Made by a program: the position numbers and the translations under genes | Notes under the pieces: model-generated | Database searches by the model: none | The model's input: the letters and a program-made list of their open reading frames with translations, nothing else | What the model was told of the DNA's origin: nothing | From: Halichondria panicea | Taxonomy: Eukaryota; Porifera; Demospongiae; Suberitida; Halichondriidae | DNA: 64,000 nt | Reading direction: 5' to 3' | NCBI RefSeq assembly: GCF_963675165.1 | Contig: NC_087378.1 | Coordinates: 8,051,273 to 8,115,272, forward strand | In this document: positions 1-14,354 of the stretch, piece after piece | How positions within the stretch are numbered: the first letter of the stretch is position 1 | Layout: every line of letters starts with the position of its first letter

Positions 1-177
1 GTATATAGCTAACGCTGTTGCTTTGGAGGGATACCTTATCCATAGCTCTGCACACTGCTGCATTCAAGCACCTTCATACTGAGAGGCTTGTAATTATTAT
101 TGTACTATAATTTATTAGAAATTTCTCTATTATCTATGATTGTGTAGGCATTTTTGTTCCCTTGTTTGGTTGTACAG

Positions 178-451
178 ATTCGTCTGACCGATGGTGGGAC
201 TCTAGTGCACACGTTCAACGCCACTGACTCTCTGGTGGATGTGAACCAGTACATCCTCATGAACCAGAGTGGAGAGAACTCTCCCTACTCTCTCATGACC
301 ACCTTCCCACGCAGAGTGTTCACTCATCATGACCACAACAAATCTCTCAATGAACTTGGTGAGTTGTATCAATATTGTTATGAGTTAATATTTTTCCTCT
401 TCTGCAGGTTTGGTACCGTCAGCTGTTGTTGTTCAAACAAAAGGCACTTGA
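178..451 (+). CDS. UBXN1: UBXN1 (SAKS1) C-terminal UBX domain, 5' end outside window
   Basis: Two last coding exons, 178-358 and 408-451, with a 49-bp intron; the phase fits (ends G, resumes GT). They encode a UBX domain: IRLTDGGTLVHTF, then a loop with FPRRVFTHHDHNKSLNELG and the end LVPSAVVVQTKGT-stop. The FPRR loop, the ELGLVPSAV strand and the position at the extreme C-terminus match what I recall of UBXN1. UBX domains have a ubiquitin fold and bind the N-domain of p97/VCP through the FPR loop; UBXN1 links p97 to ubiquitylated substrates. The N-terminal UBA domain and coiled coil would lie upstream of base 1; 1-177 is intron ending in TTGTACAG. Other UBX proteins are possible. Confidence 0.78.
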
Positions 452-640
452 ACACATTTTCTATGTATGGCACCAGTTATATTTATCTTTTGTTGAGATC
501 TCTATAATCATTATTGCAGAAATGTTAGATTCGGAAATGATCGCTAAGAGAGGTGGGAGCCGCCCACGCATTTAATGGTTGTGTGTTTTGAAATATTTAA
601 ATATTTATTCGCTATTAATAAGCCAGTCCAAGGAGAAGTC

Positions 641-2110
641 ATGGCGATGGAATTTGAAGTGGAGTCTGTCCCTGCTTCCCCGGCCCCCAGCATGGCTGCT
701 CTTCGTTCTCGTGTGGAGCAACAGTCCACTCTGATAGCCATGCTCAAGCAGAGAGGAGACAACACACTATCAGAGGTACTTAGGGAGCGGGTCCAATAGT
801 GAACTGTAGAGGCTGACTACCATGCATGCATGCCAGCTAAATTAATGTTGATACAGAAACATAACAACCATTGACCTAAGAGGGACATCATGGTATATAC
901 CGTATGCTCTATAATATAGCTATATCAAATATAATAAAGTGTTTAGCTAGCTACAAATGACTACTACTACGTAGAATAGATCATGGCTATGCCATTTATA
1001 CATTTTACATTTTTAAATACGTGCATTGCTTTATATTATTATTATTATTATGTTCGCAGCTCACTGAATCTCAGACTAACTACAAGATGCTCTCTGTTAC
1101 AATGGAAGTCCTACAAGAGAGACTGTCACACGAGGAGACGCAGCGCAAACAATTGGAGCAGAGGTTTTCTATACTCGCTGATAATCACGAAGAAATGATC
1201 CGCATTAAAGACGAGTACAAGCGAGCAAATTCAGACCTGCAGGCCAAATATGGAGCACATCTGTCTAAGGAGTGTGAAAAGTGTATCAGTCTTGAGAACG
1301 AGTTGACAGAAACTAGAAAAGCCTTCTCTGAGAATGAGAAAATGTGTGCAACTTTGACAAGTGATAGCTCTAAATTTCAATCAACGATTTTACTACTTGA
1401 AAAGCAGTTGGAGGCTATAAAGAAAGCCACAGAAGAGCATAAAGAACATCTAACAGGGAGGATAAATGGTTCGTTTTGTACCCCCCCCTCCCCACCCACA
1501 AAGTGTCCTTTATCTGTTATCTAATTTTATGATGCCTCTATGAATATCTGCAGATTACGAAGAGCAAGTGTGTCGGCTGGAGTTATGCTGTAGGAACAAT
1601 GACGAACAAAATCAACAGCTCCAGGTTCATATCCAACATCTTGAAAAGGACAAAGAAAGCATCGCCCTAGAGTTAATGGTAAAGCAAATCCCTGTTGAAT
1701 ATTTTGTACTCGGCAATGTTATTTGTCTTGTACAGTCTCAGAAGACTCTATTGTTACGATGTGAGGAGAATCTCAAGAACTCTCTAGACAGAGAACAAAC
1801 AGCACAGGAAGCGTTCAGGTACACAAGAAAACGCCTCTAACCAATGGGCTTACGTTATCTGTGCACATGTAGGTTGCGTAGAGAAGAGGTGTCGAGAGAT
1901 GCGTGTGTCAAGCAACTGAGACAACAGCTATTGACTACAGAGGAAAAGTTATCAACAATTGAAAATGTAAGTAGCATTAAGCAAGCTCTGACTGATGTGT
2001 GTATATACCTCCATCACACACAGGACTATACTGCCTACAAGAACCACAGTGCCCAGTTGCTTGCTCATGAAAGAGAACTGAATAACAAACTAAGACACAT
2101 CCTAGATTAG
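641..2110 (+). CDS. CCDC89: CCDC89-like coiled-coil protein
   Basis: Six exons with consistent phase: 641-775, 1060-1468, 1554-1678, 1736-1818, 1873-1966, 2024-2110; 310 aa. The start MAMEFEVESV is the first ATG of the open first exon. After a short acidic/proline lead comes LRSRVEQQSTLIAMLKQR, which resembles the conserved N-terminal motif of CCDC89 (Bc8 orange-interacting protein). The rest is nearly continuous heptad coiled coil rich in Glu, Lys and Gln, with no transmembrane segment. Vertebrate CCDC89 is about 370 aa, so this is somewhat shorter. The name rests on the N-terminal motif, the all-coiled-coil build and length; another coiled-coil family cannot be excluded. It lies 190 bp after the UBXN1 stop and 174 bp before the MRPS22 stop (convergent). 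Confidence 0.6.
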
Positions 2111-2284
2111 CATTTAATTAATTTTACTGTTTACAGTTTTCATGTGTACAAACAATAATTATTTAATTGTCAACAAATCATTAATTTTATTGACAGTCCC
2201 CAAAATACAAGGACACAAAATATTAACATTTTAAATACAGAATGGCACAATGATCTAATGAGTATATACTGTACAGTGCAAAGG

Positions 2285-6517
<4,233 letters not shown>

Positions 6518-6980
6518 CTGTTAAAGAATAATTATAAACAATACTCATGATTATACGGTTAGTAATACACACATGCGATGATTATTTAGGGAGATGATAC
6601 TTTCAGTGCATGTGGTTGCTGACTTAGCACCTAAATCTCAACAGTGTGATCACACAACTAGCTAATGAAAACAGTGTACAGGTATATTGATAATTAATAC
6701 AAATGTATATAGCAGCTTAGTTATGAAGGAGATCATATTTACACCTAAACTAATTACTACATAGTTTTGAGTGTTAAGACTCTTACCTGGGGAACCCACT
6801 AGGAATGCCCATAAAAGTGTGAAACTCTAAGTTTACAACAGTGCTTTGTGTGAACCACGCACTTCTTAAGTAACTGGATTAGGCCAGCAACCAACCATAG
6901 GCCAGTTTACATTTCAATCCAACCAGGGAGATTGAAAGCTTTGTGTACATGTGTTAACTGCTGATCAGGGTCTGAGAGAG

Positions 6981-7478
6981 ATGGATAAGACAGCTGTCAT
7001 GAAAGTCCTCCAGCTAGAGCCTCACATTGAAGGAGGCTACTTCAAAAGAACGTACACCTCACCACACACCACCACTGGAAACAAAGTCAGCATGTCTTCT
7101 ATCTACTACATGCTGACTACCGACAGTCCAATAGGTCACACTCATAAGAATTGCTCTGACATCATACGCTACTACCATCTTGGATTGCCATTTCGCTATT
7201 TGCTCTTATTCCCTGATGGATACATAGAGGAGACTATACTAGGCCCGGACATACTGGCCGGACACAAGCTCCAGTTGCTCACTCCTGGTGATACCTGGGT
7301 GTGTACGGAAATACTGACAGGACAAGGGGGAGAGGCAGAGGAGTTTGGTATAGTCAGTGAGGCGGTCACTCCAGGATTTGAGTATTCCGATATGGTCATG
7401 GCGACAAAAGAAATTATTCAATCTCAATACCCACAGCACTGGAATACGCTCAAAAAATTTATACGTTCCAACAATTAG
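6981..7478 (+). CDS. Cupin_5 / DUF985 family protein, intronless
   Basis: Single exon, 165 aa, from ATG 6981; an in-frame upstream GTG is not a plausible start. Family signatures: VLQLEPHIEGGYFKRTY at the N-terminus, then SSIYYMLTTDSPIGHTHKN, SDIIRYYHLG, LLLFPDGY, LGPDILAGHKLQLLTPGDTW and VTPGFEYSDM, ending near QYPQHW. This is the order of the single-domain RmlC-like cupins of DUF985 (yeast YML079W type), common in bacteria and patchy in eukaryotes. The substrate is unknown. The metal-site region has HTHKN where bacterial members, as I recall, have HWH. No signal peptide is seen. AATAAA lies at about 7521. It is head-to-head with MRPS22 and convergent with the nine-Ubl gene. Confidence 0.85.
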   Translation: MDKTAVMKVLQLEPHIEGGYFKRTYTSPHTTTGNKVSMSSIYYMLTTDSPIGHTHKNCSDIIRYYHLGLPFRYLLLFPDGYIEETILGPDILAGHKLQLLTPGDTWVCTEILTGQGGEAEEFGIVSEAVTPGFEYSDMVMATKEIIQSQYPQHWNTLKKFIRSNN

Positions 7479-7596
7479 TCTTTATTGTGATTGTGCTGTA
7501 TGATTTTAATTATACTGAAAATAAACGTAAACGAGATCACAGAGATTCGAGGATAAAACATGACCCTCCACAAATAGACCCCCCATGTATCAGAGG

Positions 7597-7705
7597 AGGT
7601 CCGACACGAGTACCTTGATTAGGCTAAACTTGAGTTAATTAGTCACATGCAACAATGACGTTAACGTTGAATTTTGCACATGACCAAGCCTAATCGAGGT
7701 ACTCG
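7597..7705. repeat. Short palindromic element in the 3' intergenic gap
   Basis: The left arm ACACGAGTACCTTGATTAGG pairs with the right arm CCTAATCGAGGTACTCG. It begins AGGTCCGACA like the palindrome at 4151-4260, so the two may be related MITEs. The rest of 7479-8190 shows no gene: only 3' UTR sequence and a CCCCCC-rich patch near 7820. Confidence 0.6.
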
Positions 7706-8190
7706 AATCTTCAGCTGCATTTATGGCTGATGCTGAAATGTTTGATGTTGCTTAAAATAAAAAGTAAAACTCTCAGTAAAAGTACCTTCTCTACCCATGC
7801 ATTGTATCCCCTACCGCCCCCCCTCCCCGCGGCCAGGAAGATTATAGGTTGAATGGTATGGCTACATAGTCAGTTAGATGTTCCATCATACATAAGTCCA
7901 TGCTAGTGAGTCCTCACCTCCTGGGTACAGAATGTCCTGCATTGAAGCAAAGAGACTCTAAGCAAAGGTACAGAAATCCTGGACACCATCTCTCTCCTTA
8001 GTACAACAGCCACGTGGGTTGGCCAATGATGGGGAAATCCCTAATATAATGGGAAATCCCCGTACAAGACCACTAGCAAAGTACTTAATTTTTTTATTCA
8101 AAATTAATTATCAGCCAAATTAATTGTAAATGAGGGCACAAAATCACAAATACATGATAATGCATTGGAATAATTACAAGAGATATAACA

Positions 8191-10272
8191 CTAATCCCTA
8201 ATCAACTGTAGAGTGAGTCCATCAGATATATTCTGAGCAGCTAAAGTGTCCTCATCAGCTAACAATCGATTTTCGGAGAAGAGCCTCTGACCAGCCATAG
8301 GGATGTTTTCATTCTGCTCGATTCGCCTCTTCAGGTCACCCACAGTGCCTTGCAGATCAACAGTCACGTTGAATTGCCGTCCACCATCTTGGATTGTCAG
8401 CTTGCTACCATCCATACTCTGAACTCGCAACACCAGGTGGATTACTGACTGATTCTGCACACCAACACTTGCAATAGTTTCCTCGTCGTCTATTTGCTTA
8501 CCGCCCATTATGAGGCATTGTGAGGATATCTCCATCCCTTCTTTTTCGTATATTTGCTCTTTGAGACTTCTCACGGTCTTAGAAAGTTCTGTTTCCAGTC
8601 TGATGGTCTTTCCAGTGAGTGTCTTCACAAACAAGTGCATGGTAGTCTGCGCTGAATCGGTGGGAGCATTCGATACAAGGATGAGATCTAATCTCGAATC
8701 AGATACAATTCCACAATCTTTCAACTTCTGGTCGTTGTCCAATTCATTGCCACCAAAGAAGAGCTGCTGTGTTGGAACAGGATAGCGTTTCTTGGTCAAA
8801 ATGGCTCTTTTCAGTCCTTCAACAGTGATATTATCCGGTTCTTCCAAAGTGAAATTGTCTTCTTCTTCGCCACCCACAATAATAGTCAGCTGTAGGACTG
8901 GAGGAGCAGCAATCTCAACGTGCAACATATGGTTGCTCTCAATAACGTAGGAGCGTAAACTTCGGTCATTTTCAAGCTTCATACGAGTGAAGTACAGGTC
9001 CATCTGGTCCAAAGGAAGGCTCTCTCTGGTGATGATCAGTTCTTTCAGCTCCAGTACAGTGAGATCGGGATTAACCCAAAATGAAATGGTACTTCTGTCA
9101 CGAAATGAGATGAAGATTTGAGTGTTGCGATCGCTGTCGATTTGAAGGTCAACGTGACTATCGGAAATAATTCCACAATCTTCCATCGTAGCATTGTCAT
9201 TTTCGAGCAGTTGATCATTGAAGTACAATTTTTGAATGCTAATGGCAATTCCTTCCAATTCGAGCATTTTCCTTTTTATATATCCGACCACTTGTCTTGG
9301 AGTAACTTCCACTGAACGCAATCGACCAGTTGGTGTAGTCACGGCAACCTCATAACTATCGCCAGTGCGTAACACAATGTGAACAGCAGATTCGTGCTCT
9401 ATTCTGTATGATAAAAACCTCTCGTGATTGTGAAGTTGTATTCCAGTGAAAACGATTCTTTGCCTGTCAATTGGAATCCCTTCTTTCAGCGATACTTTTC
9501 TTTTCACCTCAAAAACAGTATCATGTGACGTCACAGTGATGAGGATCGTTTGACCTACGAGGGTCTTGAGGAAAACATCCATTTCGTACAGTCGAAGTCG
9601 GATCTGAATATTGGATCCGTTAATCACAGTGTGTTCGTTCAGCCGTGAGCTCGGTTCCATAATTATCTCATCGAAAACCACCTCTTGATGATAGATGGGG
9701 ATACGAAGTCGAGTCTGTACTCGCTGCTGTAGAGCGCTCACCAAATCATGGGATGCAATATTTGTCACAAACGTTTGCCCAGTGTACGTGTTCACTCGGA
9801 GATCGATATGTACTTCCAGCTGTAGCTCGACAACACCTCCTCGATAAAACCTCGACAAAAACGCAGCATCGGAAACTCCCACATTGTCTCTGCGAATGAC
9901 TAGGTTCATCAATGCAATTCCTTCTTGCTCTTCGATTTTTCGTTTCAACGATGCAATGGTGTCCACACTACGTGACATTGTCAGCATGATTGGGTCCCCT
10001 CCTGCCAGTCTCTCCACGGTAACCGGTAACGAGTCGTTGCGAGTATCTTCAACATGCACTTCGGCTCCCTCAACAAGTCTCAGCGAACGCAAAGTTTCTT
10101 TGTCTCCGTGAAGAATTCCGCCCATGAATTTTACGATTTGATTTTCGACTGGAATTTCTACATTTTCGACTAGCCAAGTCCTGACATCATTCAAAGTCTT
10201 AGTGTCCAGATCCCATTCAAAAGAGAAGGAGCCGTGGCCATCAACTACAATAGTGAGGGAGGTCATATTCAA
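8191..10272 (-). CDS. Protein of nine tandem diverged ubiquitin-like domains, intronless
   Basis: One uninterrupted 693-codon frame starting MNMTSLTIVV. Nine ubiquitin-like domains are seen at about 5-76, 82-153, 155-227, 231-302, 306-378, 384-454, 460-533, 545-617 and 620-693. Domain 8 is closest to ubiquitin (MHLFVKTLTGKTIRLE, then QIYEKEGMEI and HLVLRV); domain 4 (MDVFLKTLVGQTI) is next. The turn before strand 5 recurs as QRIVFTGIQL, QKLYFNDQLL, QQLFFGGNEL and QRLFSENRLL. No domain ends in Gly-Gly, so it cannot be cut like polyubiquitin; it is probably a stable scaffold. It may derive from a polyubiquitin gene. Function is unknown. No other domain, signal or transmembrane segment is seen. 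It shares a 208-bp divergent promoter with ARL3. Confidence 0.88.
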   Translation of the reverse strand: MNMTSLTIVVDGHGSFSFEWDLDTKTLNDVRTWLVENVEIPVENQIVKFMGGILHGDKETLRSLRLVEGAEVHVEDTRNDSLPVTVERLAGGDPIMLTMSRSVDTIASLKRKIEEQEGIALMNLVIRRDNVGVSDAAFLSRFYRGGVVELQLEVHIDLRVNTYTGQTFVTNIASHDLVSALQQRVQTRLRIPIYHQEVVFDEIIMEPSSRLNEHTVINGSNIQIRLRLYEMDVFLKTLVGQTILITVTSHDTVFEVKRKVSLKEGIPIDRQRIVFTGIQLHNHERFLSYRIEHESAVHIVLRTGDSYEVAVTTPTGRLRSVEVTPRQVVGYIKRKMLELEGIAISIQKLYFNDQLLENDNATMEDCGIISDSHVDLQIDSDRNTQIFISFRDRSTISFWVNPDLTVLELKELIITRESLPLDQMDLYFTRMKLENDRSLRSYVIESNHMLHVEIAAPPVLQLTIIVGGEEEDNFTLEEPDNITVEGLKRAILTKKRYPVPTQQLFFGGNELDNDQKLKDCGIVSDSRLDLILVSNAPTDSAQTTMHLFVKTLTGKTIRLETELSKTVRSLKEQIYEKEGMEISSQCLIMGGKQIDDEETIASVGVQNQSVIHLVLRVQSMDGSKLTIQDGGRQFNVTVDLQGTVGDLKRRIEQNENIPMAGQRLFSENRLLADEDTLAAQNISDGLTLQLIRD

Positions 10273-10480
10273 TTTTATAGGGGTGTAGAAGAAAAGCTTG
10301 ATCGCGATAAGCAGACATGTGTACCAAGGGAATTCCCCTCATTGGGTAAAGTCATGTGATTCTCACATTTTGTGGTTGCTGTTATAGTAACAAGAGAAAG
10401 TAAACAAACTCAGTTGTACGTGTTGCACCCCCTTTACTATTAGTTGAGGAGGCTAGGCAACGTGACATCTTGACATCGGA
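10273..10480. promoter_or_regulatory. Divergent promoter, nine-Ubl gene / ARL3
   Basis: 208 bp separate the two start codons. No TATA box is obvious. GTTGCT-GTTAT-AGTAAC at 10375-10391 looks like two RFX half-sites but the spacing is wrong for an X-box. The call rests on geometry. Confidence 0.6.
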
Positions 10481-11921
10481 ATGGTGAGTTAGTTAGCTAC
10501 TTGTATTTCTTTGCAGCTAATCTGGCTATATCTAGAATCTGAGATCTCAATATTATAGCTTCAAACATTGCAGGCACGCATGCACACACATACACACACA
10601 CCCCCACACCCCCACACACCCCACACCCACACACACCCCACACCCACACGCACACTCTGGCAGGGTTTAATGCAATTACTGAGGAGGCTGTCCGAGCTCC
10701 GAAAGCCGACAAGAAAGCTGCGTATTCTCCTTCTTGGTCTGGACAATGCGGGCAAGACCACCATCCTCAAGGTGATAGCTAAAGAGACGCAAGACAAAGA
10801 TCAAGTCGAACCAACTAGAGGATTCAATATAAAGAGCGTGAATTCATCAGGATTCAGACTGGATGTGTGGGACATTGGGGGACAGAGAGCTTTGAGACCT
10901 TACTGGAAGAACTACTTTGAGGAAACGGACATACTGGTAATAAATTCTGATAGTTGTGCATTTACTCCCCACTATGTTCAAATAATGTATACCTGTCTGG
11001 GGAGTTGTCAGTGAACACGCAGGTAAATATATGACACAGGCATCCTAGATCCTAGTAAAACAATTATTATACCTAGATTTATTCCAATGGATTAATATGA
11101 ATTGACCTTCTCCAAGTACTCAATAGTCAGGATTGTACTACATGTATGTACAAAATAATGTACAAATGTAAGGCTAGTCTATATATAATTATTATGGCCA
11201 AACCTGCTAAACCCACATAAATTGACACCTCAGATCTACGTTGTGGACAGCGCTGATCCTGGTAGACTAGAAGAATCACGAGTACAGTTGGATGAGCTTC
11301 TGGTGGAGGATAAACTCACTGGAGTACCCCTACTAGTGTTTGCAAATAAACAAGACCTAGGGATGGCTTTAAAAGCTGATGATGTAAGTGTACTATTCCA
11401 GCTGAGAGTAGACCTTAGTTACATGACTGATGTACCTATAAGAATTGTGTGATCATCATTGCATGTAATTCATTCCCCACAGATCAGCAATGATATGAAG
11501 CTAACTGAGCTGACTGACAGACGATGGCAGATACAACCATGCTCGGCCAAAACTGAAGAAGGGATTGCGGTGAGTAGGACCCTTAGCCCTAGCTTTCAGC
11601 TAGAATAGTGTACCATTGAGTCTGGTTTTGGGTACCATAGAGCTGTGCCTATTGGAATTATTATACGTACTGGGTAATTGTACGTGCTTTGATGTTTACT
11701 CACTGTAAAGGGTAGATGCTAAAAAGTGAGTAGTTGCTAATTTAAGTATAATACCAGACTTAGACTAACTACAGTACTTACAGCATGCACCTGAGAACTG
11801 TATACATACATGTACATACATACATACAGTGTGCCATGAATAACTATCATTATTTGATCTCAACATGCAGGATGGGATAGACTGGGTACTCAAGAGTGTA
11901 AAGGCATCGTCTAAAAACTGA
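10481..11921 (+). CDS. ARL3: ARL3, ADP-ribosylation factor-like small GTPase
   Basis: Exons 10481-10483 (ATG only), 10664-10936, 11234-11383, 11483-11569, 11871-11921; 187 aa. The protein begins [10 protein letters not shown] (Gly2 follows the splice). GTP-binding motifs: P-loop GLDNAGKT, switch region [19 protein letters not shown] and CSAKTEEG. The context [26 protein letters not shown] is ARL3-like, as are WQIQPCSA and DGIDWV. ARL3 releases lipidated cargo from UNC119 and PDE6D and acts in cilia. A CA-rich tract and a CTCTGGCAG acceptor precede exon 2. AATAAA sits at about 12058. The assignment over ARL2 rests on these blocks and is strong. Confidence 0.92.
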
Positions 11922-12329
11922 TCTGCTTCCAATCATTATAATTATTAGGCATACCCACTGAACACTTGACTTACATGTACATAGTATTATTATTCATCTC
12001 ACATAATTATTGTAACACTCATTTGCTATAATTATTATAATATTTTTTTAGTGCACAAATAAACAATACTTGACTGGTAGGGATTCAAAATGTTATTAGT
12101 ACAAAAAAGTGAGCATATATAGTTGCTAAAATTTCGACCATGGCTGGGCTAAAGATATAGACTTTCACCCCGCCCACCCTATTAAGGCTGGGGTCGTCAA
12201 TAGGTGTGGTTTCAATATGTTTGCGGTATGCATAATTATGACATCACACATTCCAACCAATCAATTCTTTATCGGGACCAAGCCGCGGCTATAATTATCT
12301 AATGCACAAATTAAATAAAAAATTAATAA

Positions 12330-14193
12330 TCAAAACAGTTCCTGTGATTGTTGAATAAAACTGCTATTGGGTTCATGTCGACTACTACCACTAGTCGTCT
12401 CTTCTTTGTCCTCTACAACTAGAGGTTGTAACAGCTCAGCTTGCAAGTTCAGTGAGGACTCTAAGATGCTCTCACTCAAGATGTCGTGAGAAATGATCGG
12501 TGGCTCAATATCGACACTTTGTTCACGGGGCGTGCATAAGTTTTTGTCACCGTCTCTGGGGCTGTTTAAGTCTATTAGGTTGATAGGTTTTATATTGGTA
12601 GCCTCATTGTTGGTATGTATAGAGCCGTCTTCTTTAAGAGGTTTCTTTTCGCTCTTTTCTCTCTGAAGCTCATCCGCTAGCTCTTGTAGCCTTGTCACTT
12701 CTTGATCGAGTGCAATGATCTCAGTGTTAGAGTCTGTCAACTTGGAGAGTAACGGCTGTACGTATGTGTATGTGAGAGAGAATAAATATGAATTGTGTGT
12801 ACCTGATACCATGTGATAAGACACGGCTATATTTATAAGTTTGTGGTATACATGTGCCGATGTATAATTATAATTATTGTGGTCTGGGTATGGTGGGGGG
12901 AATACACACATACAGTCATGCATACCTCTAATCTGTTGAGCATAGTTCTATAGAGTCCTTCCACAGTTGTAGCTTGCAACACTTTCCCATCAGGACTCAT
13001 AAAGAGAGAGCTGCACACACAAGAATGAAACAGCCATTCTCACCATAGTAACTAATTAACCTTTGACTTTGCAGTATGGCTGCATACTCAGAGTCATGAA
13101 CCAGGTCAGGTGAGATGGCCATGGTCTGGTAGGGCACAGTGCCTGAGGCTCTCAAGTTGACCACCTCCACACCCATACTCCGAAAGCTGCGTGTGTGTAC
13201 AATAATTATAGTAGCCATTCATATCAGCACTAATGTACACGCACAATTGCAATTAGTACAGCTACAATATTAGTCAAAGTAAAACAATATAATTATACAA
13301 AGCTGGTCACAACACTGACTTTCATTAATGCTTGCTTACTTACCTTCCGTTCCAAGTGTGGAAAGAATACTCAGTGGACTGTATGGGAGTCTGCTCCAAC
13401 AAACCCTCTGTGATCAGCCCAAATAAGAAGTCTTTGGGGGAAAAAACAAGATCCACATTAATTAGGGGTCACTGTAACTCTCCATGCACTACTGTTCTCA
13501 CGTACCTATATTCACAACATCCGTGAGTTTCTCCAAAAGTTTGCGGTGAGCAGATCTCTCTCTCAGTGAGATTCGATGGCTAGTGTTACATCGATACGAG
13601 AACCACCCTATCAAGTGCTGTACGTGATACACAAAGTCATTCAACTTATCACTATAATTATAATTATACAAAATGGAGGATAAACAAAACACATACCTTG
13701 TACTGAGATCCTAATATTGTTTGGATACTGGCGAGGTCCGGTCTTCCAAAATGATCGTAAAACCTGCATTAAGAAAGTAAATTATTATAGTGATAATACC
13801 TGACACCGCTACTTAACAAACCTGAATCGCTTGTTGAAGATAATAAAGGAGAGGACGCGTAATTTTTTCTCTTCTCGAATTCCGGCCGATTGTGAGTCTG
13901 TGATTGCATCCACACAGCGTCTGCATACTTCCCCGACTAGGAAACCCTCCTACCATAGTGGCATACAGTTTAGTTAAATTATGACTTCTGATCTAGTATT
14001 AAAATAGCTAGCTAGAACTTCCTAAGCACACCATGTACCAGTGACCTACATCATAGATTATCTTTACCTACATCTAGCTAGATTTCAGCCTAAGACTTAC
14101 TGCATCTCCATGTGAGTTCTTTAACTTGAACAGAAGAGAAGCTAGAGTGCCACCATCGATTGAAACTACTGTACTTGTTGAAGCTGACTCCAT
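12330..14193 (-). CDS. ABRAXAS: ABRAXAS family MPN- scaffold protein
   Basis: Eight exons in transcript order: 14101-14193, 13822-13949, 13697-13763, 13506-13617, 13344-13431, 13061-13186, 12926-13010, 12330-12755; 374 aa, all phases fit. Blocks: EGFLVGEVCRR, SFIIFNKRFRFYDHFGRP, HLIGWFSYRCNTSHRISLRE, LLEQTPIQSTEYSFHTW, GLYRTMLNRLEV and a coiled coil LDQEVTRLQELADELQRE. This is the order of Abraxas1/Abro1: an MPN domain lacking JAMM metal ligands, then a coiled coil that pairs with BRCC36. It acts in the BRCA1-A or BRISC K63-deubiquitinase complex. The Ser/Glu-rich tail ends IQQSQELF. One gene probably predates the vertebrate ABRAXAS1/2 split. It is head-to-head with EXOC4. Confidence 0.88.
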
Positions 14194-14354
14194 ACCTTCC
14201 CCAGTTTTTTTCATTTTCTATTAGATAACCACCAAGCCACGCCCAATTAATGCTTGTTTGGAAATACAGGCAAAGGTCGTCGGTATAACTAGCAATCTAA
14301 ACTTTAAGATAGTGCATCTTTGGTTAGCTTTTCTTGAATTTCTAGACCTCCAAG
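14194..14354. promoter_or_regulatory. Divergent promoter, ABRAXAS / EXOC4
   Basis: 161 bp between the start codons. A CCACGCCCA motif (KLF/Sp-like) lies near 14235. No TATA box is seen. Confidence 0.6.

Noticed and set aside
10375-10391. RFX X-box for the ciliary gene ARL3
   Set aside because: The half-sites GTTGCT and AGTAAC are 5 bp apart instead of 1-3, so it does not fit the motif.
12330-12400. BRCA1-binding SxxF at the ABRAXAS C-terminus
   Set aside because: The residue at -3 is Gln; the serine is at -4. It is reported only as a variant motif.
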